Below, piece by piece: positions 54,708 to 64,000 of a stretch of 64,000 nucleotides of DNA. The position numbers were made by a program, and so were the translations under genes. Below the pieces are notes generated by a model. The model was not told the DNA's origin and ran no database searches. It worked only from the letters and a program-made list of their open reading frames with translations. Position 1 is the stretch's first letter; every line of letters starts with the position of its first letter. This stretch comes from Perkinsus chesapeaki (taxonomy: Eukaryota > Perkinsozoa > Perkinsida > Perkinsidae), in contig JAAPAO010000107.1 of assembly GCA_013115145.1 (NCBI GenBank), forward strand, positions 8,148-72,147. The letters run 5' to 3'.

Positions 54708-57563
54708 TCAACTGTCGATGAACCTCATCAGGGAGACTAGTGGAACCCAACATACGAGAACAATACAACAGCCAATAATGCATGAACAGCTGAGAGGATA
54801 TTCACTAATACAAATCCGAAAAATCTAAGCTCCAAGCGCGACTGTGACGTCCACGCTTGGTGCCGATCTGCTGCATTAGAAGTAATGCCTTCTACTGCCA
54901 CCCGATGCCGCTCCGAAAGACGTGTATCTGTCCAGGAACTACCAGCCTTTAAGCAATACTAACATACTGTGTATAATGCCCAGGCCCGGGGGTGACCTTC
55001 ATATCGGTTGACTTGCCAGTACTGAAACAAGCGACGCTCTAAATCTTAGCAGTGCGAGTCTCCCACTGAGTGTTAAGGTAGCTCGCCTTGAGCGCTCCAA
55101 ACCTCAGCTTCCGCAGTACCTGTGAAGTTTGTATCGATTATCCTACCGAAGTCTTCCTACCGTTTCTTGCTCTTGTGTACCAAAGCGGAAGTCTGGTGCT
55201 GAACTTAGGATATTGCGAGATGTTTGCACGACATCTTTGCTATCGCCGATCTACACAAGACGACGTTCCTCGGCATTTACCACTAGAAGCTGTACTCTGT
55301 TCTGTGCGTTCATTCCAGGGTTGAACTCTTGCGGTGTTCGGTACCGACCAGGCCCCGGCTGCTTGTTCTGGCGAGTAAGAACTTGCACCTGCCACCTGTC
55401 CATATCGATGGATTTCGCAAACGTACGCCAATTTCCCATAGCAAACGAATTTCACGAGTTAGGCCTCAGAAATAGACAGAATTCCGGATCACTGTGTCCA
55501 GTCTTCACAGAGATCCAAATCGTGGGTAACACATGAGTAAATCAACCACTTCCTCACCCATGTGTCTCGATATCCTCCTCCTGTAGTATACTTTGTATTC
55601 TGTAAATGGTAGCCTGGTTTTTCCTGAGGCACATGTACGTCTAGTAAATTTCCCCATTTTTCCATCAGAACGGGCCTCTCCTGACTAACCTTATTAGAAG
55701 CATGTTTCGCTCCTCGTCCAACAGTAAACCGCGGCCCAGAGGTCAGAGTGAGAGCGTTTGCGTGCCAGCCTGCCTTCCAATCGCTCGACGGTGTAGAGTA
55801 TGAGCGTCGCATTCAAAACGGGTTCTCTAAAAACAGCAGCTGGGACAAGTTGCAAGAAAATTGCAAAACGTGCACCGATTCGTCAGCGGAGCGAAACATT
55901 TATCCGCGCGCGCCCAAAAAATTTTCAAAGTGCGTTGTAGGGAGCCTTCGAGTGTTACTGTGAGTGAAACGAATGGAATATGGTTACTCAGAGCACATTC
56001 CCCTCGTAGATAAAACACAGTCTAAAGATGTCCAGGTTTCGACGCGAAACCATCCGGTTAGACGGCGTTTTCGTCTATTTAGGTGTTTTTGGCTAACGAA
56101 ACCGCCCGTTGCTGTTAACAATCTACACCTTTTCAATATCTAGTTAGTCCTTGGGAACATCAATTTCGTGGCGGCGAGCGGAGTTGAAGGTCCGAATCCG
56201 AAATAGAGAGATCTTGTTCGCGCTTGGGACATTCAGTTTCGTCTTTGAACTTTCAATTTCGTCCGGACCCAGGAGGTGCCTTCAAGTTCGCTCACTTGAG
56301 AAAATCAATTTCGTTTTCCGAACGATCAATTTCATCCTAGTCTACGTGGTTATGAGTTAAACTATGAACGACTCAACTCTACAGAACTTCTGTTTGCTCA
56401 GAAGTAGATCGACCGGAAGTCTGTGTACCTGGCAGGCAGAAAACTACCTTAAACAATTGAATTGCAAGTGGCAGGAAAACCGCACATCTTAGATTTGAAC
56501 GCGCGGGTCATCACTGACGCAACCACGACACAATACTACTGAGAAGGAAACCGATCCGAAATCGGTACCTCACCAAAAGAGAAGATGATTACACGTGAGG
56601 AGATCCTACACAGTAGGATTCATAGCTATAGTGTAAGCTCCAAATTGTGGGTCTTCAGCCGGTTGTTTGCATGTGTGCTGCGATTCGTAGTCCGCTACTT
56701 GTGAGTTTATATGACCTTTCATTCGTATGAGGGTCCTTTGCTGTGACACCAGCGCGGTTGTGACCGTTTAGTTGTCGCTGTTCGGTGGTATCATATAAAT
56801 GCACGCATACGCAGTATGCTGTATGCGCGCGGTCTGCCAATGTATTGAACTGGCTGTGCTTGTAGTAATGGTTGTAGTAGACTACTACACTACTACCACT
56901 ACTACTAGTAGTGGTTATAGTAAGTCGATTAGACCGCCCTTGATACTATATGTAATTATCATTCGGGGTATATGGCAGGTGGCGAGGCTAAGATACCTCC
57001 AAAATATGAACAGCGATTTCCTGGTTGTACGCGTCCCACTTGACGCAATGTAGCGAGCATCGACACATAACCTTATTTACTGTAGGCCCTTAATGAGGGT
57101 CGTAACTACTTATCCCCAAGAACTTCTGAATAGCCCCCGGTGGGTTGCCACCGCTCATATCGTCTTTATGGCTTATCATGTATTAGAGCACGTAGTAGGA
57201 ATGAGTACCCGATTGGGGTTCTCACACCGCACGTGTACCACCACCAGTGGAGCGCGCCCCTTCCTAATCACTTGAGCGCGGGGCCTCTCCATAAGCTACG
57301 CGGAACTCGTGAAACCTGATCAATTGTGCTTGATAGTCGAGTCCTGGCTTCCAGTCCGGGCAGAGGGTTTTCTTAGGTTTTGTTGATAGTGGATCGTGAG
57401 GTTTCTTCTTATCCTTAGTTGTCTCGTCTCTCACTTGTGTTTGAGACGTGGCTCTTATCATCCCCAAACTGAAACTCCATCTTCTTTAACCAAGTCTGAC
57501 ACGGTGGCTAGAACAATAGTACTCTTTTCGGAGGCTTTTCATGAGTTCGGTCGAATAGGCGTA
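54708..57563. other. Gene-poor stretch upstream of the retrotransposon
   Basis: About 2.9 kb with no gene I can support. Overlapping frames near 55088-55536 and a lysine-rich minus-strand frame at 57264-57467 carry no domain. Holds the motif cluster at 56159-56335 and a run of TACTAC/ACTACT triplets near 56876-56913. Confidence 0.4.
56159..56335. repeat. Cluster of a dispersed 10-bp motif TCAATTTCGT
   Basis: Five copies or near copies lie in 177 bp, all in the same orientation: 56160-56169, 56233-56242 (TCAGTTTCGT), 56253-56262, 56305-56314 and 56326-56335 (TCAATTTCAT). Spacing is irregular, so this is not a tandem repeat; a protein-binding array or a decayed repeat family would both fit. 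Confidence 0.55.
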
Positions 57564-57567
57564 GGTG

Positions 57568-57720
57568 TGTGAAGAGTTGTGTATTGCTGTCTCCCATTAA
57601 ATTGTGTAGTGTCCCTTAGCTGATATTTTAGCTATGACAATATCGATCAACTAAGCCCTCCAGTTCATATATCTGTATATATACTTATCTCCTTAAACCC
57701 TTTGTCTAGAGTTATTTACA
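57568..57720 (+). repeat. 5' LTR
   Basis: 153 bp, starts TGTGAAGAG and ends TTATTTACA; identical base for base to 62342-62494. A TATATATA stretch at about 57675 may include the transcription start signals. Confidence 0.95.
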
Positions 57721-57738
57721 TCTGGTAGCAGCTCCTCT

Positions 57739-58572
57739 ATGTCGACCTCTTCAACAACCCGTGGTGTACTGCATCCTCCAACTTATGAATTTGGTGAAGA
57801 CTTTTCTATATGGGCTGAGCGTTTCAAGCTAATTCTGAAGGTGAATAACTTTGATGAGGCTAAAGGCATAAAGTTGTTACCTTTATATTTGGACCCAACT
57901 ACTTATTCTATTTATAGAGAGTTAGCTGGTTCTGGCGAACCTCAAAGTCTTGGGGAAGCTATCAAAGGACTTTCGATAGCTTTGAGACCAAGAACAGCAA
58001 CTACATGGTTATCCTTCACACACCAGAAAATGCACCCTAAGGAACATCCTATGGACTTTGCTACTCGACTTCGACATATGGCGACTGACCTGATGCCTGG
58101 TTTAAACAGCACCGAGCGTGACGAACTATGTACTCATCAATTTTTGGCCGGTATCCCCGCTGACTATGCGCGTGTCTTGAGTAACGAAACTTCACAGTTG
58201 AAGCTCTTTGATGCTGCACAGCGAGTACAACAACTCCTTGGTCTAGATGAAGCTAGACTACGTGCTGATTCAACACCAAATGCTGCGGAGCTCCTTGGTT
58301 TGCCGAATACAGAGGAGGCTGATCCTATGTTATCAGAAAATGATCTGGCAGCAATGTCCGAACCGCCAGCCACTGTATCTATGATTAAGTCTGATGGTAA
58401 TTCCCATTTGAACTCTGTTATATGTCATCGGTGCGGTCGCCCAGGTCATTATGCACGAGACTGCCGTATGGATAGGTCTATTGTATGCCGGAAATGTGGT
58501 AAAAGAGGCCATGTTAGCCGAGCTTGCCGTTCTCTCAATAAACAGGGAAACGGACGAGGGGAGGCTCAGTAG
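57739..58572 (+). CDS. Retrotransposon Gag
   Basis: 277 codons. The N-terminal two thirds are a helical capsid-like region (FATRLRHMATDLMPGL). Two CCHC zinc knuckles stand near the C-terminus: CHRCGRPGHYARDC and CRKCGKRGHVSRAC, which bind nucleic acid during packaging. The start is the ATG 18 nt after the primer binding site. The last 55 nt overlap the pol frame (-1 relative), with a slippery heptamer at 58545-58551. Confidence 0.93.
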   Translation: MSTSSTTRGVLHPPTYEFGEDFSIWAERFKLILKVNNFDEAKGIKLLPLYLDPTTYSIYRELAGSGEPQSLGEAIKGLSIALRPRTATTWLSFTHQKMHPKEHPMDFATRLRHMATDLMPGLNSTERDELCTHQFLAGIPADYARVLSNETSQLKLFDAAQRVQQLLGLDEARLRADSTPNAAELLGLPNTEEADPMLSENDLAAMSEPPATVSMIKSDGNSHLNSVICHRCGRPGHYARDCRMDRSIVCRKCGKRGHVSRACRSLNKQGNGRGEAQ

Positions 58573-58589
58573 GCTGTGAAGCTCTCCCC
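58545..58589 (+). promoter_or_regulatory. Candidate -1 ribosomal frameshift signal between gag and pol
   Basis: GGGAAAC at 58545-58551 is phased G-GGA-AAC in the gag frame, the canonical X-XXY-YYZ pattern. A 6-nt spacer is followed by a stem: GGGGAG (58558-58563) pairs with CTCCCC (58584-58589). The -1 frame is open from 58518 through protease and RT. Confidence 0.75.
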
Positions 58590-60578
58590 GTTACTTCATT
58601 ATCTTGTTGTTTTGCAAGTTATACAGCCTTATTACCACATATTCAAGTACAGATATCTTCTCATATATTGGTGGCACTGGTAGATTCTGGTTCGGTAGTT
58701 TCACTACTATTAGAGGATGTCTTCTTGAAGAACTATCCGAATGTTTCTCTATGTCCTTCTCCACAACAATTGGTAACTGCAGATGGTCAACAGTTCAAGA
58801 CATTAGGAACTGTTAGTCTACCTATAGAAATTGGTAATGATAGTTACTCCTTACGGTTCTATGTAGTTCCAGAACTCCCAGCAAAAGTCATTCTTGGAGC
58901 AGATTTCCTTCGACTGTCAAGATCGTCCCTTGACTTTTCGAAGTCAACATTAACTACTGGTTGTCGGTCTTGTCTACACTTTGTCCCTGACGGTCAAGTC
59001 GAAGTCCAGAATAAAGTCCTAAATGTAATTGATGAAACACAGAAGTCCATATATGATGATCGTCAAATATCTGTCTATCGAGAATCGTCTGGCCGATTCT
59101 CTGTCTCCTGGCATTGGTCTTGTACACCCCCTACGTCACAAGCTAGTCCTGAACCTTTCCTGTCACGATTGGATTCTCAACATCAACAATTCTTTCACGA
59201 TCAAGTAGAGTACTACATTAAGCACGGCATCATCGAGGAGATTTCCCCGACAACATTAACATCATATGGTTCTGATTGCAACTTCTTAAAATGGTTTGGA
59301 GTTGCCCAAAAGTCGTCGTCTACACCTTCTCGTCCGATTTGGGATTTTCGTCCTATAAATGAATGTATCTACCATGGCCCTATGAAACAACAATTACTTA
59401 GTCAACTCCAACAACAACTACGACTTGGCTCTACAATTATAGCTATTGATATATCCAAAGCTTTTTTGGCTATATCTCTACAACCCTCTTTACGACGGTA
59501 TACCCTATTCAGGTACAAATCACGGATATACCAACATAAAAGATTAGGCTTTGGAGCCTCTTGTGCTCCACACGCACTAGAAGTGTGTTTTCGCTTACTA
59601 TTTCAAGAAGTTGGTTTACATGAACGCCTACGAGAAGGAGGATGGCAACTCATTCAATACATGGATGATCTATTTCTAGTTACACTGGTACCTTGTCCTT
59701 CTATGTCCCCGTCTACTGCTACAAATTTGGTCCTTTCAGTTCTAGCAAAAGCTTTATTCGAAGCACAACCTAAGAAGACTTCGTTCTTAACAGCTACGAA
59801 GACTAAGTGTTTGGTACTTCAAGGCAAGGAGGAGATAGTAGCAAAAGAACAAGCTCAAATGGTTGGTGTGTTTTATAACAAGAAGGATGGTATCGTCTAT
59901 TATCCAGCTGTGACTCTGAGAAGGTTTGACTCATCTAAAGACCAACTTACTCGTAGAAAGCTTCTGGGAGTAGTATCCAAGTTGCGTGATCCTCTATTGA
60001 TACGACCACTTTGTAATGTTGTAACTAATTACTTAAAGCATTTAATTGGTTCTATTAACTATGATTGGGATACTATATTTACAGTAGAAGAGTCAAAGCT
60101 ATGGTCTGACCGCTTAGAACGACTTCAGCAGATAAATGAAGTGGCATCTTCCACTGCATTGGGATGTCTTCCGCATTCAGGAATTTTGGTTATATATGTT
60201 GATGCGTCTACTAGTGGATTCTCTTGGTTAGCTTATGCTGGTACTAACCCTTCGGATCTATCTTATATAGGAGGAGAGTATGGTATATGGCCTGCTAAAC
60301 ATCAAGGTAAACACATAAATTACCTTGAGCTTTTAGCATCAGTTCGAGCTTGTAATTATGCTGATAGTCATTATGTTCAAACCTTTTATCCGTCATCTAT
60401 TTATCATGTTGTAGATTCGCAGACTTGCTATCGACAACTTATTTCTGGACGAGCCCATCAAGCTTCTCATAGTGCAGCACTTTGTCAACGACAACTAAGT
60501 TATTATAGTGAACTTGTATCCGACCCTCATTGGCGACTTTATAACATTGTATTGGTGCCTACTAAAGATAATATATGA
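58551..60578 (+). CDS. Retrotransposon Pol, part 1: protease, reverse transcriptase, RNase H
   Basis: Read in the -1 frame after the gag slippery site. Aspartic protease at the start (ALVDSGSVVSLL and VILGADFL). RT follows: FRPINECI, AIDISKAFLAI (catalytic Asp), RLGFGASCAPHAL and QYMDDLFLV (catalytic YMDD, near 59660). RNase H: VIYVDASTSGFSWLAYAG, YLELLASVRA and HVVDSQTCYRQL carry the acidic residues. The open frame stops at TGA 60576-60578, just past the RNase H end; the same frame continues open into integrase. The first Met is at 58668, but initiation there is not needed if frameshifting operates. Confidence 0.92.
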   Translation, partial: RTRGGSVGCEALPVTSLSCCFASYTALLPHIQVQISSHILVALVDSGSVVSLLLEDVFLKNYPNVSLCPSPQQLVTADGQQFKTLGTVSLPIEIGNDSYSLRFYVVPELPAKVILGADFLRLSRSSLDFSKSTLTTGCRSCLHFVPDGQVEVQNKVLNVIDETQKSIYDDRQISVYRESSGRFSVSWHWSCTPPTSQASPEPFLSRLDSQHQQFFHDQVEYYIKHGIIEEISPTTLTSYGSDCNFLKWFGVAQKSSSTPSRPIWDFRPINECIYHGPMKQQLLSQLQQQLRLGSTIIAIDISKAFLAISLQPSLRRYTLFRYKSRIYQHKRLGFGASCAPHALEVCFRLLFQEVGLHERLREGGWQLIQYMDDLFLVTLVPCPSMSPSTATNLVLSVLAKALFEAQPKKTSFLTATKTKCLVLQGKEEIVAKEQAQMVGVFYNKKDGIVYYPAVTLRRFDSSKDQLTRRKLLGVVSKLRDPLLIRPLCNVVTNYLKHLIGSINYDWDTIFTVEESKLWSDRLERLQQINEVASSTALGCLPHSGILVIYVDASTSGFSWLAYAGTNPSDLSYIGGEYGIWPAKHQGKHINYLELLASVRACNYADSHYVQTFYPSSIYHVVDSQTCYRQLISGRAHQASHSAALCQRQLSYYSELVSDPHWRLYNIVLVPTKDNI

Positions 60579-62393
60579 GACCGAGGAACTCGACTAGACC
60601 CAATAATACAGTATCTTCTAATTGGTAAATCTACTCTTAAAATTGATGATATCTTGTATTATACAGCCCCTGATGTACTTTCAGTTCAACAATTTCGAGA
60701 AGTTCAACAACTATTAGATGCTGGGTCTTCTAAAGAAGTTACATCAGAAGTGACAGAAAGCCCTTCTATAAAACTATGTAATGATAGCACAAAATCTACT
60801 AATTGTGGGAAATTGAGTGGTGTCATATCATTTATTGGTAGTGACCAGCCAGTTACATTGGAAGCTATTAAACAATCCCAAAGAGAAGATCCAGTATGTT
60901 CGGTATTATACCAAAAAGTTGAAGGTCAAAAACCCTGGGTATTACAAGATGCAGCTCCTGAGGAACTACAGAAATATGCAAAATATCAAACAGATATTAA
61001 GTTATCCAGTGGTTTGTTGGTACGACATTATGCACCTTATCCCTATTTTGAACCAATCGATATTCCCATGATACCCTTGTCATTAAGACAGAGATTATTA
61101 TCCAGTGTACATAATGATGGTCACTTCAGTGGAGATACCCTCTATGACACATTGGTGAAGTTATGTTTTTGGCCAACACTGAGATCTGATTGTATATTGT
61201 TTGTTAAGAAATGTCCAGCATGCACATTGAGAAAAAGATCAGTTTCCCCGGCACCTCTTTATATACATTATGCGACAAGACCTTGGCAAGTGGTTTCTGT
61301 TGACTTTCTTACTATAGATGGGAAGAAACTGCTAACGATGTGCTGTCATTTCAGCAAATGGGCAGTGGCAGTTATGGTCCCTGATGAGACATCTACTACT
61401 ACTCTTGGTACTATATCTCGTATCTTTTATGCTTATGGAGTGCCAGATACAATGGTTAGTGACCGTGGTAAGAGTTTTGATAATGATATGTATCGAGAAC
61501 AGTTAAATCAGTATGGTGTAATAGCAAGATATTCTTCTGTTGCACATCCAGCAAGTAACGGTCAAGTAGAAAGGTTCCATCGAGTCCTATTGGATCGTAT
61601 TGAATCATACTTGATTATGACTACCAATGGAAATTGGACTCAAGCTTTACCGAAGTTGGTTTATCAGTATAATATTGCTAAGCAGAGCTCCATTGGTATA
61701 ACGCCTTTCGAGGCTATGTTTGGAAGACGCCCTCATTATCCTTATCTTCAATTACCACAACGGATGCATAATACTGGACCACACGATGAAGTACATGCAA
61801 CTATTATAGATTATGTTAATGGTCAGTTAGTGAAGGCAAAATCTGCTTATCAAAGGCAGTTTAATAAGAAGACTAAAGTTCCCCAAGATATACCACAAGG
61901 CTCTCCGGTTTTGGTGTATTTCGATTCTATACGTTCTAAGCTACTAACTCATTGGAGAAGAGGATTTACATGTTTGAAGAAACTCGGCCCGGTAACTTAT
62001 AGTATATGTGTGAATCAAACTGGTCATACTTTTACGTGTCACGTGAATCGTCTACGATTAGATGAAGCTGATTTGTCACTGATTCCTACAAGCTGTAGAC
62101 GTCAACCACTACGAGCACATACATGTATGTCTACCTCAACCACAAAGCCTACTCCAGAGAAGTGGTTTCCTATATCTGATGAAGTTGATAATGATGATTT
62201 TAATACTGTTCAAGACGGTCAACAACATCGTGTTCAAGTAAATGAAGATATGCGTCGTATATCAACTAGATATGGAAGAACCATCCGTAAACCTAATCGC
62301 TATGGTTACGATAATACTTCACCTCTCAAGGAGGGGAAAATTGTGAAGAGTTGTGTATTGCTGTCTCCCATTAAATTGTGTAGTGTCCCTTAG
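60579..62393 (+). CDS. Retrotransposon Pol, part 2: integrase
   Basis: Same frame as part 1, separated only by the TGA. Zinc-binding HHCC domain (HNDGHFSGD to CPACTLRKR) and the DDE core: Asp in SVDFLTIDGKK, Asp in VSDRGKSFDND, Glu in ASNGQVERFHR, with 35 residues between the last two, as in retroviral-type integrases. The basic C-terminal domain ends (stop TAG 62391-62393) inside the 3' LTR, so the last codons are LTR-encoded. The first Met is at 60654, but the frame upstream of it is open back to the TGA, consistent with an originally fused polyprotein. Confidence 0.93.
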   Translation, partial: DRGTRLDPIIQYLLIGKSTLKIDDILYYTAPDVLSVQQFREVQQLLDAGSSKEVTSEVTESPSIKLCNDSTKSTNCGKLSGVISFIGSDQPVTLEAIKQSQREDPVCSVLYQKVEGQKPWVLQDAAPEELQKYAKYQTDIKLSSGLLVRHYAPYPYFEPIDIPMIPLSLRQRLLSSVHNDGHFSGDTLYDTLVKLCFWPTLRSDCILFVKKCPACTLRKRSVSPAPLYIHYATRPWQVVSVDFLTIDGKKLLTMCCHFSKWAVAVMVPDETSTTTLGTISRIFYAYGVPDTMVSDRGKSFDNDMYREQLNQYGVIARYSSVAHPASNGQVERFHRVLLDRIESYLIMTTNGNWTQALPKLVYQYNIAKQSSIGITPFEAMFGRRPHYPYLQLPQRMHNTGPHDEVHATIIDYVNGQLVKAKSAYQRQFNKKTKVPQDIPQGSPVLVYFDSIRSKLLTHWRRGFTCLKKLGPVTYSICVNQTGHTFTCHVNRLRLDEADLSLIPTSCRRQPLRAHTCMSTSTTKPTPEKWFPISDEVDNDDFNTVQDGQQHRVQVNEDMRRISTRYGRTIRKPNRYGYDNTSPLKEGKIVKSCVLLSPIKLCSVP

Positions 62394-62494
62394 CTGATAT
62401 TTTAGCTATGACAATATCGATCAACTAAGCCCTCCAGTTCATATATCTGTATATATACTTATCTCCTTAAACCCTTTGTCTAGAGTTATTTACA
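62342..62494 (+). repeat. 3' LTR
   Basis: Identical to the 5' LTR. It encodes the last 17 codons of Pol and ends 43 nt before the start codon of the RyR-domain gene. Confidence 0.95.
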
Positions 62495-62537
62495 GGTGTA
62501 TTTTTGCCTGATGATTGATGATTTATTTCAGCTTTCG

Positions 62538-63652
62538 ATGAGGTTCTTTGTATTATGTCTGGTGGCTTTGTCCAACCTCCTTCTATCAGCTGTCAGAGTC
62601 CCAACAGCCAAGCTAAATCAGTATGTTGATAAAGTCCATCAGGCTTGGATAGACACCTATAAGAAGCAGAACCCTAGAAACCCTCAGCGTATAAAACTAG
62701 AGCTGAAGAATACTAGAGGCCAAGTGAAGTGGGTGAATCCAGGGGATACTGTCTCAGGTTACAGTCCCACTGGAAAGAGGATTGACCTTGTTCAAGTAAG
62801 CCACACCCGGTATGAACCCCGTATTTTTCCGGTCAGACGAAGGGATCAGCTTTACCCGCTCAATTTAAAGAAGCTATTGAAAATACTGGCCGCCTTCTGT
62901 ACATGGTCATGCGTCAACCTACTGCAGAAGTGAGTCGTGATTTTTTCTGACCCCCTGAAACTACTTAGACTTCATTCGCCAGTAGTTCGTAGAGCAACCA
63001 GGAGCAAAAATCATCACGATCTGCTTTCTTCCTCCCGGTGGTTCAAGATGCTGTTCATTTCCCTGTGCAGGTGTATGCTAACCTGATGCATGAAAGACGG
63101 CTGAGAAATAACCCTGGGCTCAAGACAACCCAACCCAGGCTCTTCGTGAACTATGAGAAGCTCACCGAGAAGCAGAAGATAGAAGCTCGCAGCCTTGTCA
63201 CTGCGCGCGTGCGTGCCGCTCTCGCACGTCAACCTATTGCAGAAGTAAGACGTCGTGTATTTCTCGCAGCCTCTGGAACGACTTGAGAGATGAGCTTCAA
63301 CCAACCTAGAGTTCTTTTTACAACAAGAGGGTAAATCTATCACGATGTGTGAAGATTTCTCCTGAGTATTGTTATCACGGATGTGATATAGCGTGTAGTT
63401 GACGAAGTTTACGCCTTCTCCAGTCGGGCTGGATTAGAGGAGTGTGATCTGTTTGATCTCTTGGTGGTTTGAGATGATCTTTATTTCCCTTTGCAGGTTT
63501 ATGCCAGCCTAGTTCATGAAAGATGGATGAGAGCGAATCCTTGGATGCACCAATCTCAACCTGAACTCTTCGTGGACTATGAGAAACTCACCGAGTTGGA
63601 GAAGGATAAAGATCGTCATTTTGTTGATGTCGCTAAAGCCTTATTCAAGTAG
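62538..63652 (+). CDS. Secreted protein with tandem RyR-type domains, four exons
   Basis: Exons 62538-62795, 62837-62929, 63071-63244 and 63497-63652 are all joined in phase 0 with GT-AG introns (41, 141 and 252 nt); the product is about 226 aa. N-terminal signal peptide (MRFFVLCLVALSNLLLSAV). Exons 3 and 4 each encode one unit of the form VYxxLxHERxxRxNP...QPxLFVxYEKLTExxK, matching the RyR domain (ryanodine-receptor repeat: H-x-x-W...HP-LVPY-eL-xEK-DR). Exons 1-2 form a more divergent unit (KVHQAWIDTYKKQNP, then LPAQFKEAIENTG). The intron ends preceding exons 3 and 4 are alike too (ATTTCCCTGTGCAG against ATTTCCCTTTGCAG), so the exons arose by duplication. The shared exon ends RQPTAE and RQPIAE support the splice model. 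Its role is unknown; there is no channel region. The retrotransposon lies just upstream. Confidence 0.78.
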
Positions 63653-64000
63653 ACACTTCGCGCTTGTTATATAGGCTAGTGGCTAATCTTGGTAACGATT
63701 CTTGAGTAATCATGAATCGATTACAGTAGAAGATGCGTTTGATTATTTCAACGCAACTTGCGTTACGCAAGTCACGCCATGGTTAGTCGGGATCTTGAAG
63801 TTACCCGAGTCCATGATGTTGATAATACTCTTAAGCTTTTTTGAGGACTTTTGTAACGACCTCTACTTGCTTTTCTTCCCCGATCATCGGTTTTGGGTTC
63901 TCTGAGTATTTCATCACACTATCGGAGCGAGACTACTTTACTGCTAAATTAGCAGTGCTAATAGACTATTGGCAGTAGTGCAACACATCATTACACCGTC
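63653..64000. other. Window end, unassigned
   Basis: A 67-codon plus-strand frame (63702-63905) has a hydrophobic middle (SMMLIILLSF) but no ATG at its 5' edge and no recognisable family. No other feature. Confidence 0.3.

Larger units (their letters stand above)
57568..62494 (+). mobile_element. Complete LTR retrotransposon (gag, PR-RT-RNH, INT)
   Basis: Identical 153-bp LTRs (TG...CA ends) bound a 4.9-kb element. A 4-bp target duplication GGTG lies at 57564-57567 and 62495-62498. A primer binding site TGGTAGCAG (57723-57731, resembling initiator-Met tRNA sites) follows the 5' LTR, and a polypurine tract AAGGAGGGGAAAA (62328-62340) precedes the 3' LTR. Domain order PR-RT-RNaseH-INT excludes Ty1/copia; it is Ty3/gypsy-like or BEL-like. 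The codon use is AT-rich, unlike host genes. Identical LTRs imply a recent insertion. One in-frame TGA in pol is the only visible lesion. Confidence 0.95.

Noticed and set aside
55129-55536. 135-codon plus-strand frame
   Set aside because: Composition is not protein-like, and it overlaps several alternative frames of equal quality.
57264-57467. Lysine-rich minus-strand 67-codon frame with Cys and His residues, possible zinc finger
   Set aside because: Spacing does not fit a CCCH finger, and no splice partners or domain are visible.
62796-62836. Frameshift in the RyR-domain gene
   Set aside because: Explained by a 41-nt intron with GTAAGC donor and pyrimidine-rich acceptor; phases agree on both sides.
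1-64000. CRISPR array, bacterial operons, rRNA genes or a spliced-leader RNA gene
   Set aside because: None seen by eye on either strand; gene structure is eukaryotic with many short introns. A spliced-leader gene cannot be excluded without a search.

Overview
The window looks like nuclear DNA of a Perkinsus-type alveolate (Perkinsozoa). The evidence is a cluster of secreted subtilisin-like proteases of the kind known from Perkinsus, genes broken by many tiny GT-AG introns (mostly about 40-90 nt), flagellar genes, and no bacterial or organellar signals. The taxonomic call is inference. Most intron-containing models below were assembled by hand from splice sites, reading frame and family similarity, with no search behind them.

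Layout. 1-3.6 kb: poorly resolved hypothetical exons. 3.66-10.3 kb (-): a kinesin-II associated protein (KAP3) in at least a dozen exons, with a minisatellite and a perfect hairpin in its introns. 10.8-14.7 kb (-): three tandem membrane RING-H2 E3 paralogues; two share a nearly identical AT-rich RING segment. 15.3-16.9 kb (+): a cyclic nucleotide phosphodiesterase with an RIIa/Dpy-30-like N-terminus. 17.2-18.3 kb (+): a protein ending in a Tudor-like module. 18.9-24.0 kb (+): an IKS1-like protein kinase in many exons. 24.5-27.8 kb (+): a helical hypothetical protein, then a multi-pass RING-H2 protein.

28.4-51.2 kb holds six subtilase loci (five with a full catalytic triad, one truncated) around three intron-rich genes: a coiled-coil protein (36.2-37.6 kb), a TMTC-like membrane/TPR protein (38.3-41.4 kb) and a UBIAD1-like prenyltransferase (42-43.9 kb). 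The cluster is littered with duplication debris: a segmental duplication of one subtilase plus its 5' flank, a stray copy of the kinase exon, and a decayed copy of a subtilase promoter and signal peptide. 52.3-53.2 kb (+): a TMEM17/80/216-type protein in four exons. 53.5-54.7 kb (-): a SMYD-like SET/MYND protein.

57.57-62.49 kb: a young LTR retrotransposon with identical 153-bp LTRs, a gag-pol overlap carrying a canonical -1 frameshift signal, and one in-frame TGA between RNase H and integrase. It sits about 40 bp upstream of the start codon of a small secreted protein built from tandem RyR-type domains (62.5-63.65 kb).

Functional themes: flagellum (KAP3, TMEM216-like), ubiquitin ligation at membranes (four RING proteins), cyclic-nucleotide signalling, and a secreted protease arsenal. 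The most unusual items are the tandem RyR-domain secreted protein, the RIIa-like/PDE fusion, the RING sequence patch and the retroelement's recoding signals.
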